Assembly (NCBI GenBank): GCA_017622995.1
Contig: JAGAQA010000008.1
Location: 38,420 to 102,419, forward strand
From: Oscillospiraceae bacterium
GTDB taxonomy: Bacteria; Bacillota; Clostridia; Oscillospirales; Oscillospiraceae
Length of the DNA stretch: 64,000 nucleotides
Direction: 5' to 3'
Below the pieces are notes generated by a model. That model ran no database searches, was not told the origin of the DNA, and worked only from the letters and a program-made list of their open reading frames with translations. Both the position numbers and the translations under genes were made by a program. Every line of letters starts with the position of its first letter. The first letter of the stretch is position 1. Positions 1 to 8,132 of this stretch are shown piece by piece.

Positions 1-975
1 AAGCTCATTATGGTAGACCCCAAAATGGTGGAGCTGGGCATTTACAACGGCATTCCCCATCTGCTGATTCCCGTGGTCACCGATCCCAAAAAGGCAGCCG
101 GTTCTCTGCAGTGGGCGGTTACGGAAATGCTGCGCCGGTATAAGCTGATGAGCGATGCCGGTGTCCGGGATCTGGAATCCTACAACAGCATTATGGAATC
201 CGAGGAAGACGGCCAGAAGCTGCCCCAGGTCATTGTCATCATCGACGAGCTGGCGGACCTGATGCTGGTGGCTGCCAAGGAGGTGGAGGATTCCATCTGC
301 CGTATTGCCCAGATGGGCCGTGCTTCCGGTATGCATCTGATCATCGCCACCCAGCGGCCCTCCGCCGACGTGATCACGGGCCTGATGAAGGCCAACATCC
401 CCTCCCGCATTGCCTTCTCCGTGGCCTCCGCCATGGAATCCCGGATCATTCTGGATACCCAGGGCGCGGAAAAGCTGGTGGGCAAGGGAGATATGCTCTA
501 CGCCCCCATCGGCTGCGGCAAGCCCCTCCGGGTTCAGGGCTGCTTTGTCACCGACAGCGAGGTGGAGGCCGTGGCCGGTTATGTAAAGGATCACTATGTG
601 GCCGATTATAACCAGCAGGTGCTGGAGGAGATTGAGAAGAAGGCCCAGCAGACCGGAAAGAACGGAAAGGGAAGCGCTCCGGAGGCGGAACCCAACGATG
701 AGGAGCTGGAGGGCGACGAGATGCTGCCCGCCGCGGTGGATGTGATTCTGGAAACCGGACAGGCTTCCGTTTCCATGCTGCAAAGAAGATTGAAGCTGGG
801 CTACGCCCGTGCCGCCAGAATCGTGGACGAGATGGAGGAAAAGGGGATTGTGGGTCCCTTCCAGGGCTCCAAACCCCGGGCCATCCTCATTACCAAAGAG
901 GAGTGGGCCGCCCGGAACGGCACTATGACCGAGGAGCTCCCCTTTGACCCGGAGGTCCCTGACGAGCTGCTGTAA
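1..975 (+). CDS. ftsK: DNA translocase FtsK/SpoIIIE, C-terminal part (5' end outside window)
   Basis: The frame is open from base 1, so the gene starts upstream of the window. It is the C-terminal half of a hexameric ATP-driven DNA pump that moves chromosomal DNA through the division septum or into the forespore. Visible are the Walker B strand VIVIIDELADLM, the ATQRPS segment typical of FtsK, and a last ~75-residue winged-helix gamma domain (GYARAARIVDEMEEKGIVGP) that reads orientation sequences on the chromosome. An acidic, low-complexity linker (roughly residues 215-240 of the visible part) joins motor and gamma domain, as is usual. The family is certain; whether it is the vegetative (FtsK/SftA) or sporulation (SpoIIIE) type cannot be told without the N-terminal membrane part. 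Confidence 0.95.
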   Translation, partial: KLIMVDPKMVELGIYNGIPHLLIPVVTDPKKAAGSLQWAVTEMLRRYKLMSDAGVRDLESYNSIMESEEDGQKLPQVIVIIDELADLMLVAAKEVEDSICRIAQMGRASGMHLIIATQRPSADVITGLMKANIPSRIAFSVASAMESRIILDTQGAEKLVGKGDMLYAPIGCGKPLRVQGCFVTDSEVEAVAGYVKDHYVADYNQQVLEEIEKKAQQTGKNGKGSAPEAEPNDEELEGDEMLPAAVDVILETGQASVSMLQRRLKLGYARAARIVDEMEEKGIVGPFQGSKPRAILITKEEWAARNGTMTEELPFDPEVPDELL

Positions 976-1019
976 GCCTGTGGCTGTTACGACGGAATCA
1001 ATTTATAAATTGGCATAAA

Positions 1020-1150
1020 AACTGTCATTGCGAACCAGTGACCGATGTCACTGGTGTGGCAATCTCATGTATGGCAGGAAGGTAAGCTTGACCATTTCAC
1101 CATACCTGAGATTCCCACGCCAGTTTGAGAACTGGCTCGGAATGACAGTT
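1020..1150. repeat. MITE-like element with long imperfect terminal inverted repeats
   Basis: The ends are inverted: AACTGTCATTGCGAACCAGT at the left is matched by CTGGCTCGGAATGACAGTT at the right, and an inner pair TGGCAATCTCA / TGAGATTCCCACG continues the symmetry. The element is about 131 bp, has no coding capacity and lies between ftsK and the DUF4317 gene. Short palindromic intergenic elements with ends of this kind occur in many copies in clostridial genomes. Only one copy is seen in this window, so mobility is inferred from structure. Confidence 0.6.
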
Positions 1151-1261
1151 TTATTGTTTGTGCAATTCATCTTCAGACAGCCCCAAGTTCTTTCCACTGG
1201 ATTTTTCCGAACAACTGTGCTATAATACCCAGGCATTTTGATTTTGAAACGAGGGAATACC

Positions 1262-2425
1262 ATGAACGATAAGGAAATCGGCGAGATTCGCCGCCATCTG
1301 CGGCGGGACCGCAGCAATATTACCGCCATTTACGGCTGCTATGTCAATGACAACAAAGAGATCATCACGGAGTTCCGCCAGAGCACCGGCCTGATGCCGG
1401 AAAACGAGGCGGATAAGTATTACGGTCTGCTGCGGCGGGTGCTGTCCGGCGCCATCGGAAAAAATCTGATCGATATTACCTTCAAAACCGCCCAGGTGGC
1501 CGACAGCCCGGAGCACAAAATGCTCATGGACCTGCGCAAGACGGCCCTGAAGGATGACGAGCTGCGACTGAGCTTTTACCAGAAGATCATCGACAATGTG
1601 GCGCTGGAGGGCAACTACCTGATTCTCATTGGCTGCGACAGCTACGATGTGCCCTTCAAAGGAAAGGACGACCTTTCCAATCCGGATTCCTCGGAGGAGA
1701 CCTATACCTATCTGATCTGCGCCATCTGCCCGGTGAAGCAGACCAAGGCAAACCTCCACTATGTGCCGGAGGAAAAGCTCTTCCACGACGGGGCCATGAA
1801 TCAGCCGGTGGCCGCGCCTATGCTGGGCTTTCTGTTCCCGGCCTTTGACAACCGGGCAACCAATATTTACAATGCCCTGTACTATACCCATGATGTAAAA
1901 ACCAGCCAGGACGCCCTCATTGAGGCGCTGTTTAACACCCCCGTTCCCATGCCCGCGGCGGAGCAGAAAAAGTGCTTTGAGGCCCTGCTTACCACCGCTT
2001 TGGGGGAGGACTGCAATCTGGATGTGGTGCAGACGGTGCATGACCAGCTGTGCCAGCGCATCGAGCTCCATAAGGAGGCCAAGGTGCCGGAACCTCTGAT
2101 GATTGCCAAGGCCGATGTGAAGGAAGCGCTGGCTTCCTGTGGCGTGTCCGAGGAGCACCTGGCAAAGTTCAGCGTGGACTACGATGAGACCTTCGGCTTT
2201 GAGGCGGATCTGCACCCCAAAAACATCATCGACAACAAGCGCTTTGAGATCAAGACCCCGGATGTTTCCATCAAGGTAGATCCCACCAGAAGCGACCTGA
2301 TCGAAACCCGCATCATCGGCGGGGTCAAGTACATCCTGATCTGCGCCGACGAAAACGTGGAGGTCAACGGCGTCAGCATCCATATTGGGGAAAGTGAGCA
2401 GGATCCTTCGCCCGCAACCGTATAA
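1262..2425 (+). CDS. DUF4317 family protein
   Basis: A 387-residue soluble protein beginning MNDKEIGEIRRHLRRDRSNI, which matches the N-terminus usual for the DUF4317 family of Firmicutes. The ATG at 1262 is preferred because it has a GAGGGA ribosome site five bases upstream; an upstream in-frame start at 1238 lacks one. A -10 box TATAAT lies at 1221-1226 with only a weak -35. No membrane segment or signal peptide is seen and no catalytic motif is recognised. The function of the family is unknown. The reading frame continues for 39 codons after the stop (see 2426-2545). Confidence 0.85.
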   Translation: MNDKEIGEIRRHLRRDRSNITAIYGCYVNDNKEIITEFRQSTGLMPENEADKYYGLLRRVLSGAIGKNLIDITFKTAQVADSPEHKMLMDLRKTALKDDELRLSFYQKIIDNVALEGNYLILIGCDSYDVPFKGKDDLSNPDSSEETYTYLICAICPVKQTKANLHYVPEEKLFHDGAMNQPVAAPMLGFLFPAFDNRATNIYNALYYTHDVKTSQDALIEALFNTPVPMPAAEQKKCFEALLTTALGEDCNLDVVQTVHDQLCQRIELHKEAKVPEPLMIAKADVKEALASCGVSEEHLAKFSVDYDETFGFEADLHPKNIIDNKRFEIKTPDVSIKVDPTRSDLIETRIIGGVKYILICADENVEVNGVSIHIGESEQDPSPATV

Positions 2426-2545
2426 GATAGGCATGTCATTGTCCAACTGAAAAGCGGGGAGAATACCCAATACCTCACCGTGAAATGGCAGGATGGCTTT
2501 GCCACCAGCCCCCGCTGCTTCGTCCAGCCGGAGACCTTCAACTGA
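2426..2545 (+). other. In-frame open extension after the DUF4317 stop
   Basis: Directly after the TAA at 2423-2425 the same frame stays open for 39 codons to a TGA at 2543-2545. The translation (for example VQLKSGENTQYLTVKWQDG) looks like ordinary protein sequence rather than noise. It has no start codon or ribosome site of its own. It may be the former C-terminus of the DUF4317 protein cut off by a nonsense mutation, or the stub of a lost gene. Confidence 0.35.
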
Positions 2546-2550
2546 AGAAG

Positions 2551-2581
2551 ATACCCCCGCACCGACCTGGTGCGGGGGTAT
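2551..2581. terminator. Hairpin between convergent genes
   Basis: Perfect 13-bp stem ATACCCCCGCACC / GGTGCGGGGGTAT with a 5-base loop, between the convergent DUF4317 and cytidylate-kinase-like genes. Neither side has a long T run, so it is a weak but probably bidirectional terminator. Confidence 0.6.
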
Positions 2582-2599
2582 GTAACATCTGATTCGGTA

Positions 2600-3214
2600 T
2601 TATTTCTCTCTGGACTTCAGCACGGTGTCAATGATGATCTGTGCGCTCTCTTCAATGCCGATGGTGCTGGTGCGCAGGCAGATGTCGTAGTTCTGGCTCT
2701 GGCCCCAGGTGCGGCCGGTGTAGTGCTGATAGTTTACCCGGCGGCGCTTGTCCTTTTCGGAAAGCCGCTGCTCGGGGGTCTTGTCGGTTTCGCCGTAGAG
2801 CTCTACAATGCGCTTTGCCCGGTATTCATTGTCAGCGGACAGATACACATGGAGGGCATCGGGCCGGTCCTTCAGAATGTAGTCCGCGTTCCGGCCCACA
2901 ATGACGCAGGGGCCCTTCTCCGCCAGCTCCAGAATCACGCTGCACTGGGCATTCCACAGGTAGTCGGCGGTGGAAAGACCGTTCATAATGCCGGGCACAC
3001 CCTGGGGAGCAAAGGCGTAGGAGAACACGCTGCCGCTGGGGGAATGCTCGCTGTGTTCCTCAACAAACTTGGGCGCGAAACCGGATTCCTTGGCAATATC
3101 TTCCACGAGCTTTCCGTCATAGAAAGGAATCCCCAGCTTGTCGGCCACGATATGTCCGATGGTACGTCCGCCGGCGCCGAATTCACGGCTGATGGTGATA
3201 ATTTTCTTTTCCAT
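2600..3214 (-). CDS. Cytidylate kinase-like family protein
   Basis: A 204-residue P-loop kinase of the cytidylate-kinase-like family. It starts MEKKIITISREFGAGGRTIG, where SREFGAGG is the family's modified nucleotide-binding loop, followed by a KLGIPFYDGKLV segment and VIVGRNADYIL. The start is fixed by TGGAGGCG just upstream of the ATG at 3214; a longer in-frame start at 3352 would run through the promoter. These proteins resemble Cmk but are usually encoded in addition to the true cmk, and their substrate is not established. A paralogue lies at 30707-31300. Promoter TTGACT-17-TATAAT is at 3248-3276 on the same strand. Confidence 0.85.
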   Translation of the reverse strand: MEKKIITISREFGAGGRTIGHIVADKLGIPFYDGKLVEDIAKESGFAPKFVEEHSEHSPSGSVFSYAFAPQGVPGIMNGLSTADYLWNAQCSVILELAEKGPCVIVGRNADYILKDRPDALHVYLSADNEYRAKRIVELYGETDKTPEQRLSEKDKRRRVNYQHYTGRTWGQSQNYDICLRTSTIGIEESAQIIIDTVLKSREK

Positions 3215-3247
3215 AACATCGCCTCCATATAGCTTTTTGATACTTGC

Positions 3248-3276
3248 ATTATAGTCAATTTGACGGGAAAAGTCAA
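3248..3276 (-). promoter_or_regulatory. Sigma-A type promoter for the cytidylate-kinase-like gene
   Basis: On the minus strand, TTGACT (3271-3276), a 17-base spacer and TATAAT (3248-3253). This is near consensus and sits about 35 bases before the start codon. Confidence 0.8.
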
Positions 3277-3306
3277 TCCTAACCTTCTTAACTTGGAACA
3301 AAACAC

Positions 3307-3347
3307 AAAATCTGCACAAAGCGGTCTGCTTTGTGCAGATTTTTGAC
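3307..3347 (-). terminator. Terminator of gltX
   Basis: A 16-bp perfect stem AAAATCTGCACAAAGC / GCTTTGTGCAGATTTT with a 5-base loop, lying immediately after the gltX stop. On the minus strand it is followed by a T-rich tract (GTGTTTTG). Confidence 0.85.
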
Positions 3348-3351
3348 TGCA

Positions 3352-4998
3352 TTAGTTCAGAATGGCCAGCGCCTTGCGGATCCGCTCCGCCGTGCGGTCC
3401 GGGCCAAGGAGCTGCATAACGGTGTACAGATCCGGAGAGTTGGTCTTTCCGGTTACTGCCTGACGGATGAAGGTGGAAACATCGGAAACGGTGCCCGGGA
3501 AGGCATCGGGGTTCTGCTTATAGGCCTTCATATCCGTGGTAAAGCCGATGGCTTCGGTGATGGCCTTCACCTTATTGAACCAGACAGCGGAGTCGTCTGC
3601 CGGGTCAAAGCCCTCCAGGAACCGGGTCAGCACATCGGCAATGGTTTCCCGGGAGAACCGCTGGTCAAACACGGGGCTTTCCAGATAGTCGTCGTAGAAA
3701 AAGCCCATGTAGTCCTTGGCATCCTTCCAGGTGGCCAGATCCTTTCTGGGCTTCTTGCCGCCCCGGCCGATGGCCAGGATGGCTTTGGCGTAGTCGGGAT
3801 CCTCTGCCAGCTTTTCGCCGAAGTCCGGCTGGAATTCCAGTGCCCATTCGGTGAGCTGCCGGTAAACGTCTTCGGCGCTCATCCGGGAGATCACATTCTT
3901 GGAAACGTCAATGAGCTTGGCATAGTCAAAAAGGGAACCGGCGGGGTTCAGCTTCTTGGGGCTGAAGGGGAAGGTGTCCATATCCGCGTCGGGATTGGCC
4001 CGACGCCAGTCTTCAAAGTTGGAGTTCAGAACGGTCATCAGGTATTCCCGCATGGCCAGGGCAGAAAAGCCCTCCGCCTTGTAGTAGGTCAGGGCCAGCT
4101 CGGGGTCCTTCCGCTTGGAGAGCTTCCGCTTGGAAGCACCGTCCATCTTCATCAGGGGCCCAATGTGCACATATTTGGGCAGCTTAAAGCCCAGAGCCTG
4201 AAACAGCTGAATGTGGAAGGGCAGGGTGGACAGCCACTCATCCCCCCGGACCACATGGGTGGTGCGCATCAGGTGGTCATCCACGGCGTGGGCAAAGTGG
4301 TAGGTGGGGATACCGTCGGACTTCAGAAGCACATGGTCCACGTTGTTTTCCGTAATGGTCAGCTTTCCCTTTACCAGATCGTCAAATTTGAACTGGTTCT
4401 CAATGGAGCCGGTGGAGCGGAACCGCAGCACCCAGGGGTTGCCCGCGGCCAGCTGCGCCTGAATATCCTCCATGCTCCGGTCACGCCAGAGGGCGTAGGG
4501 GCCGTAGTAGCCGGTGGTTTCCTTGTTGGCTTCCTGCTTTTCCCGCATGGCGGTGAGCTCTTCCTCGGTGCAAAAGCAGGGGTAGGCCTTGCCTTCCATA
4601 ACCAGCTTTTTGGCGTAGACATGGTAGATTTCCGCCCGCTGACGCTGGCGGTAGGGACCGTAGGCGCCGTTGTCTCCATCAATGGTGGCGCCCTCATCAA
4701 AGTGGATGTTGTAGTGCTTCAGGGAAGAAATGAGCACCTCCACCGCGCCGGGAACCTCCCGCTTGGCATCGGTATCTTCCACCCGGAGGAACAGAACGCC
4801 GTTTGTCCGGTGGGCCATCCGCTCGGAGATCATGCCCTGGACCAGGTTGCCCAGGTGTACAAAGCCTGTGGGAGAGGGAGCCATACGGGTGACCACGGCG
4901 CCCTCCGGCAGATTGCGCTGGGGGAACCGTGCTTCCAGCTCCTCCGGCGTGGCGGTCACATCGGGAAACAGCAGCTCAGCAAGTGCCTGATAATCCAT
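3352..4998 (-). CDS. gltX: Glutamate--tRNA ligase
   Basis: A 548-residue class I aminoacyl-tRNA synthetase that charges tRNA-Glu with glutamate. The HIGH-like motif is in RMAPSPTGFVHLGNL near residue 40, the family's FLRVEDTDAKRE follows, and the KMSKS-equivalent KLSKRKDPE is near residue 280. The C-terminal third would be the anticodon-binding helical domain. It is transcribed leftwards from its own promoter (5033-5061), divergent from trpS, and ends in a strong hairpin. Catalytic motifs look intact. It could be a non-discriminating GluRS that also charges tRNA-Gln, as in many Firmicutes, but that cannot be decided here. Confidence 0.96.
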   Translation of the reverse strand: MDYQALAELLFPDVTATPEELEARFPQRNLPEGAVVTRMAPSPTGFVHLGNLVQGMISERMAHRTNGVLFLRVEDTDAKREVPGAVEVLISSLKHYNIHFDEGATIDGDNGAYGPYRQRQRAEIYHVYAKKLVMEGKAYPCFCTEEELTAMREKQEANKETTGYYGPYALWRDRSMEDIQAQLAAGNPWVLRFRSTGSIENQFKFDDLVKGKLTITENNVDHVLLKSDGIPTYHFAHAVDDHLMRTTHVVRGDEWLSTLPFHIQLFQALGFKLPKYVHIGPLMKMDGASKRKLSKRKDPELALTYYKAEGFSALAMREYLMTVLNSNFEDWRRANPDADMDTFPFSPKKLNPAGSLFDYAKLIDVSKNVISRMSAEDVYRQLTEWALEFQPDFGEKLAEDPDYAKAILAIGRGGKKPRKDLATWKDAKDYMGFFYDDYLESPVFDQRFSRETIADVLTRFLEGFDPADDSAVWFNKVKAITEAIGFTTDMKAYKQNPDAFPGTVSDVSTFIRQAVTGKTNSPDLYTVMQLLGPDRTAERIRKALAILN

Positions 4999-5032
4999 AA
5001 AAAATACCTCTTTGTCATAATTTCCAGGTTAG

Positions 5033-5061
5033 AGTATAGCATAGCGCTCCTAAAAAATCAA
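5033..5061 (-). promoter_or_regulatory. Promoter of gltX
   Basis: On the minus strand, TTGATT (5056-5061), a 17-base spacer, TATACT (5033-5038), 35 bases before the gltX start. Confidence 0.7.
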
Positions 5062-5084
5062 TGTCTATCCCATCAGAAAATCCC

Positions 5085-5113
5085 TTGCGTAAACCGGCAA
5101 GCTATGGTAAAAT
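5085..5113 (+). promoter_or_regulatory. Promoter of trpS
   Basis: TTGCGT (5085-5090), a 17-base spacer and TAAAAT (5108-5113), just upstream of trpS and divergent from the gltX promoter. Confidence 0.6.
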
Positions 5114-5140
5114 AAACAATCATACAGGAAAGAAGCGTTA

Positions 5141-6169
5141 TTGGATATGAGCGAAATCATTCAGGAAACCCCCAAGAAACGGATGCTTTCCGGCATCAAG
5201 CCCTCCGGTGATCTCACCCTGGGCAGCTACTTAGGTGCCGTGAAAAACTGGGCCGAGCGGGCACAGGAATATGACTGCTTCTACTTTATGGCAGACCTTC
5301 ACGCCATCACCGTCCGGCAGAACCCGGCGGATCTGCGGCGGCGTACCCTGGAGCAGCTGGCCCAGTACATCGCCTGCGGCCTGGACCCGGAGAAGAATAC
5401 CCTTTTCATCCAGAGCCATGTGCACCAGCACGCGGAGCTGGGCTGGGTGCTGCAGTGCTATTCCATGTTCGGCGAGCTGAGCAGGATGACCCAGTTCAAG
5501 GACAAGTCTGCCAAGAACGCGGACAATATCAACGGCGGCCTGTTTTCCTACCCCAGCCTGATGGCGGCGGACATTCTGCTGTACCAGCCGGATCTGGTGC
5601 CTGTGGGGGAGGATCAGAAGCAGCATGTGGAGCTGTGCCATACCATCGCCCGCCGCTTCAACGGCGTCTACGGCGACGTGTTCAAGATCCCCGAGCCCTT
5701 CGTGCCCAAGGTGGGTGCCCGGATCATGAGCCTGACAAACCCCACCGCCAAGATGAGCAAATCCGAAAATGAGGATACGGGCCGTGTGCTGCTGATGGAT
5801 ACCCCCGAGACCATTATGCGCCAGTTCAAGCGGGCCATCACCGATTCCGATACGGAGAACTGCGTCCGCTACGATAAGGAGAACAAGCCCGGTGTTTCCA
5901 ACCTGATGACCATATACTCCGCGGTCACCGGCAAGAGCTTTGCGGAAATCGAAGCCGAGTTCGCGGGCCAGGGCTATGGCAAGTTCAAGCCCGCCGTGGG
6001 GGAAGCCGTGGTGGAAACCCTCCGCCCCATCCGGGAAGAGGCCACCCGGATCATGAAGGACAAGGCGTACCTGGAAAAGGTCTACCAGGACGGTGCCCAA
6101 AAGGCCGCCTATGTGGCGGAAAAGACCCTGCGTAAGGTTTATAAAAAAGTGGGCTTTGTGGCCAGATAA
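5141..6169 (+). CDS. trpS: Tryptophan--tRNA ligase
   Basis: A 342-residue class Ic aminoacyl-tRNA synthetase, normal length for bacterial TrpRS. The first signature is SGIKPSGDLTLGSYLGA (the HIGH region), GEDQKQHVEL lies mid-protein, and the KMSKS loop appears as AKMSKSEN. Two starts are possible: TTG at 5141, spaced 7 bases from AGGAAAG, or ATG at 5147. TTG was chosen for the spacing, and the difference is two residues. It is a single-gene unit between its own promoter and the terminator at 6173-6207. Confidence 0.95.
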   Translation: MDMSEIIQETPKKRMLSGIKPSGDLTLGSYLGAVKNWAERAQEYDCFYFMADLHAITVRQNPADLRRRTLEQLAQYIACGLDPEKNTLFIQSHVHQHAELGWVLQCYSMFGELSRMTQFKDKSAKNADNINGGLFSYPSLMAADILLYQPDLVPVGEDQKQHVELCHTIARRFNGVYGDVFKIPEPFVPKVGARIMSLTNPTAKMSKSENEDTGRVLLMDTPETIMRQFKRAITDSDTENCVRYDKENKPGVSNLMTIYSAVTGKSFAEIEAEFAGQGYGKFKPAVGEAVVETLRPIREEATRIMKDKAYLEKVYQDGAQKAAYVAEKTLRKVYKKVGFVAR

Positions 6170-6172
6170 CAG

Positions 6173-6207
6173 AAAGGGTGCGGTTTTCGCCGCATCCTTT
6201 TGTTTGT
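6173..6207 (+). terminator. Terminator of trpS
   Basis: An 11-bp stem AAAGGGTGCGG / CCGCATCCTTT starting four bases after the trpS stop, followed by TTGTTTGT. Confidence 0.75.
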
Positions 6208-6224
6208 GCGGACGCACTTACCCA

Positions 6225-6253
6225 TTGCACTTTTGACAGGAATGTGGTATACT
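6225..6253 (+). promoter_or_regulatory. Promoter of the murB-whiA-dnaE block
   Basis: TTGCAC (6225-6230), a 17-base spacer and TATACT (6248-6253), about 30 bases upstream of the murB start. Confidence 0.7.
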
Positions 6254-6281
6254 GTTACCAATCATACACCCGGAGGCGTTT

Positions 6282-7193
6282 ATGTCAGATTTTTCGACTT
6301 TTCAGCGGAATAATCCGGATTTTCCCGGTGAAATCTGCATCCGATATGGAGAACCCATGTCCAAACACACTTCCTTCCGCATCGGAGGAAATGTCGAGGC
6401 CATGGCCTTTCCCAAAAACAGGGAAGAGCTCAGTCTGCTTCTCAATTGGTCCGGTTTGTTGGACAGAAAACCCGTTATCTTAGGGGCAGGAACCAACGTA
6501 CTGGCGCCGGACGAGGGCATGGAGGGCCTGATCATCTGCCTGAAGGACTGCCTGGACGGCATGGAGCGGTTGGATGACCGCCGCATCCGGGTAATGGCCG
6601 GTGTGACCCTTTCCCGGGCGGCAATGTTTGCCGCTTCCCAGGGCCTTTCCGGTCTGGAGTTTGCCCACGGCATTCCCGGTACCCTGGGCGGCGGTGTGTA
6701 TATGAACGCCGGTGCCTACGGCGGAGATTTGGAGTCGGTTTGCCGGGAGGTGGAGCTGATGGATTTCAGAGGAAATCTCTATACCCGCACCGGGGAAGAG
6801 ATGGACTTTTCCTACCGCCACAGCTGCCTGGAATCGGAGCCCGCCATCGTGGTCAGTGCGGTTCTGGAGCTGGAGCCCGGAAAAGAGGAAGACATCCGCG
6901 GCAGGATGAAAGCGCTTCAGACCAAACGGCTTGCCTCCCAGCCTCTGAATCTCCCTTCCGCCGGTTCCGCCTTCAAGCGTCCGGCGGGGGGCTACGCCGC
7001 CGCCCTCATTGAGCAGGCGGGGCTCAAGGGCTTCCGGGTAGGGGATGCCGCCATTTCCGAAAAACACGCGGGCTTTGCCGTCAATCTGGGCGGCGCCACC
7101 GCTGCCGATGTGAAAAAGCTTCTGGAGGAGGTTTCCCGCCGGGTGGAGGCCCATTCCGGCATCCGTCTGGAACCGGAAATCCGCATCTGGTAA
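6282..7193 (+). CDS. murB: UDP-N-acetylmuramate dehydrogenase
   Basis: A 303-residue FAD enzyme that reduces UDP-GlcNAc-enolpyruvate to UDP-MurNAc in cytoplasmic peptidoglycan synthesis. FAD-binding segments are LGAGTNVLAPDEG and HGIPGTLGGGVYMNAGAYGG; the catalytic serine is in GSAFKRP and the C-terminal glutamate in EPEIRIW. The ATG at 6282 follows GGAGGCG. The frame ends 27 bases before whiA, so the two are probably cotranscribed. Length and motifs fit the short Gram-positive form. Confidence 0.96.
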   Translation: MSDFSTFQRNNPDFPGEICIRYGEPMSKHTSFRIGGNVEAMAFPKNREELSLLLNWSGLLDRKPVILGAGTNVLAPDEGMEGLIICLKDCLDGMERLDDRRIRVMAGVTLSRAAMFAASQGLSGLEFAHGIPGTLGGGVYMNAGAYGGDLESVCREVELMDFRGNLYTRTGEEMDFSYRHSCLESEPAIVVSAVLELEPGKEEDIRGRMKALQTKRLASQPLNLPSAGSAFKRPAGGYAAALIEQAGLKGFRVGDAAISEKHAGFAVNLGGATAADVKKLLEEVSRRVEAHSGIRLEPEIRIW

Positions 7194-7220
7194 TGCTTGT
7201 CAGAAAGAGAGGAGAACGCC

Positions 7221-8132
7221 GTGCTGTCCTTTTCCGCGTCCGCCAAGGCGGAGATCTGTAAAGAAAATCCCCAGTCCGGCTGCTGTGCCCTGGCCCAGTG
7301 CTTTGGCATTCTGCTGTTTGCCAACAGCTTTACGGAAACGCAAATTAAAATCATTACGGAAAGCCAGGATTTTGCCAGGCTGCTGCCCAAGCTGTTCCGC
7401 AAGGCTTTTTCCGTGACCTTTGATACCCTGCCGGAAGAGGGGGCAGTGGGGAAGCTGGTGTTTGTCATCCGCAGCCCGGAAAAGATTGCCGAAATTATGT
7501 CCGCCTTTGGCTTTGATACCGGCAGCACCCTTTCCCTGCACATCAATCTGCCCATTGTGGAAGAGGACTGCTGCAAGGCCGCCTTTCTGCGGGGGGCGTT
7601 TCTGGCCGGCGGCAGTGTCACCAGCCCCGCCAAGGCCTATCATATGGAGCTGGCCACCACCCATCAGATTGTATCCCGTGAGTGCGACGCCCTGATCCGG
7701 GAAACCCTGGGCTTTTCTCCCAAAACCGCCTCCCGGGCCGGTGCCCAGGTGCTGTATCTCAAGCAGAGCGATCTCATCTCTGATTTTCTCACCTACCTGG
7801 GGGCCCCGGTGGCTGCCATGGGCATTATGGAGGCCAGACTGGAAAAAGAACTGAATAACCAGGTCAACCGCTGCTGCAACTGCGACGATGCCAATACCTC
7901 CAAGGTGGTGGAAGCCGCCCAGGAGCAGCTGGCTGCCATCCGCGTCCTGCGTCAGACCCAGCGCTTGGAGACCCTTCCGGGAAAGCTGCTTCAGGCGGCC
8001 AGGGCCAGGCTGGAAAATCCCGAGTCCTCCCTGGCGGAGCTGGCCGCCATGATGGAGCCGCCCATCACCAAGCCGGCCATGAACCATCGGCTGAAGCGGA
8101 TCGTGGAGCTGGCAAAGGAGGCGGAGCAATGA
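7221..8132 (+). CDS. whiA: Sporulation/cell-division regulator WhiA
   Basis: A 303-residue WhiA protein: an N-terminal LAGLIDADG-like part and a C-terminal helix-turn-helix. It binds DNA and influences cell division and chromosome segregation in Gram-positive bacteria. The start is taken as GTG at 7221 because AGAGAGGAG precedes it by seven bases and the protein then begins LSFSASAKAEICKENP, as WhiA proteins do; a TTG at 7197 would add eight residues. Family features seen are CCALAQCFGILL, FLRGAFLAGGSV and the RCCNCDDANTSK segment before the HTH. It overlaps dnaE by four bases. The usual neighbours rapZ and yvcK are absent between murB and whiA. Confidence 0.93.
   Translation: MLSFSASAKAEICKENPQSGCCALAQCFGILLFANSFTETQIKIITESQDFARLLPKLFRKAFSVTFDTLPEEGAVGKLVFVIRSPEKIAEIMSAFGFDTGSTLSLHINLPIVEEDCCKAAFLRGAFLAGGSVTSPAKAYHMELATTHQIVSRECDALIRETLGFSPKTASRAGAQVLYLKQSDLISDFLTYLGAPVAAMGIMEARLEKELNNQVNRCCNCDDANTSKVVEAAQEQLAAIRVLRQTQRLETLPGKLLQAARARLENPESSLAELAAMMEPPITKPAMNHRLKRIVELAKEAEQ

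Noticed and set aside
3331-5115. A 594-codon open frame on the plus strand opposite gltX
   Set aside because: It is antisense of a certain gene, with low-complexity composition and no ribosome site.
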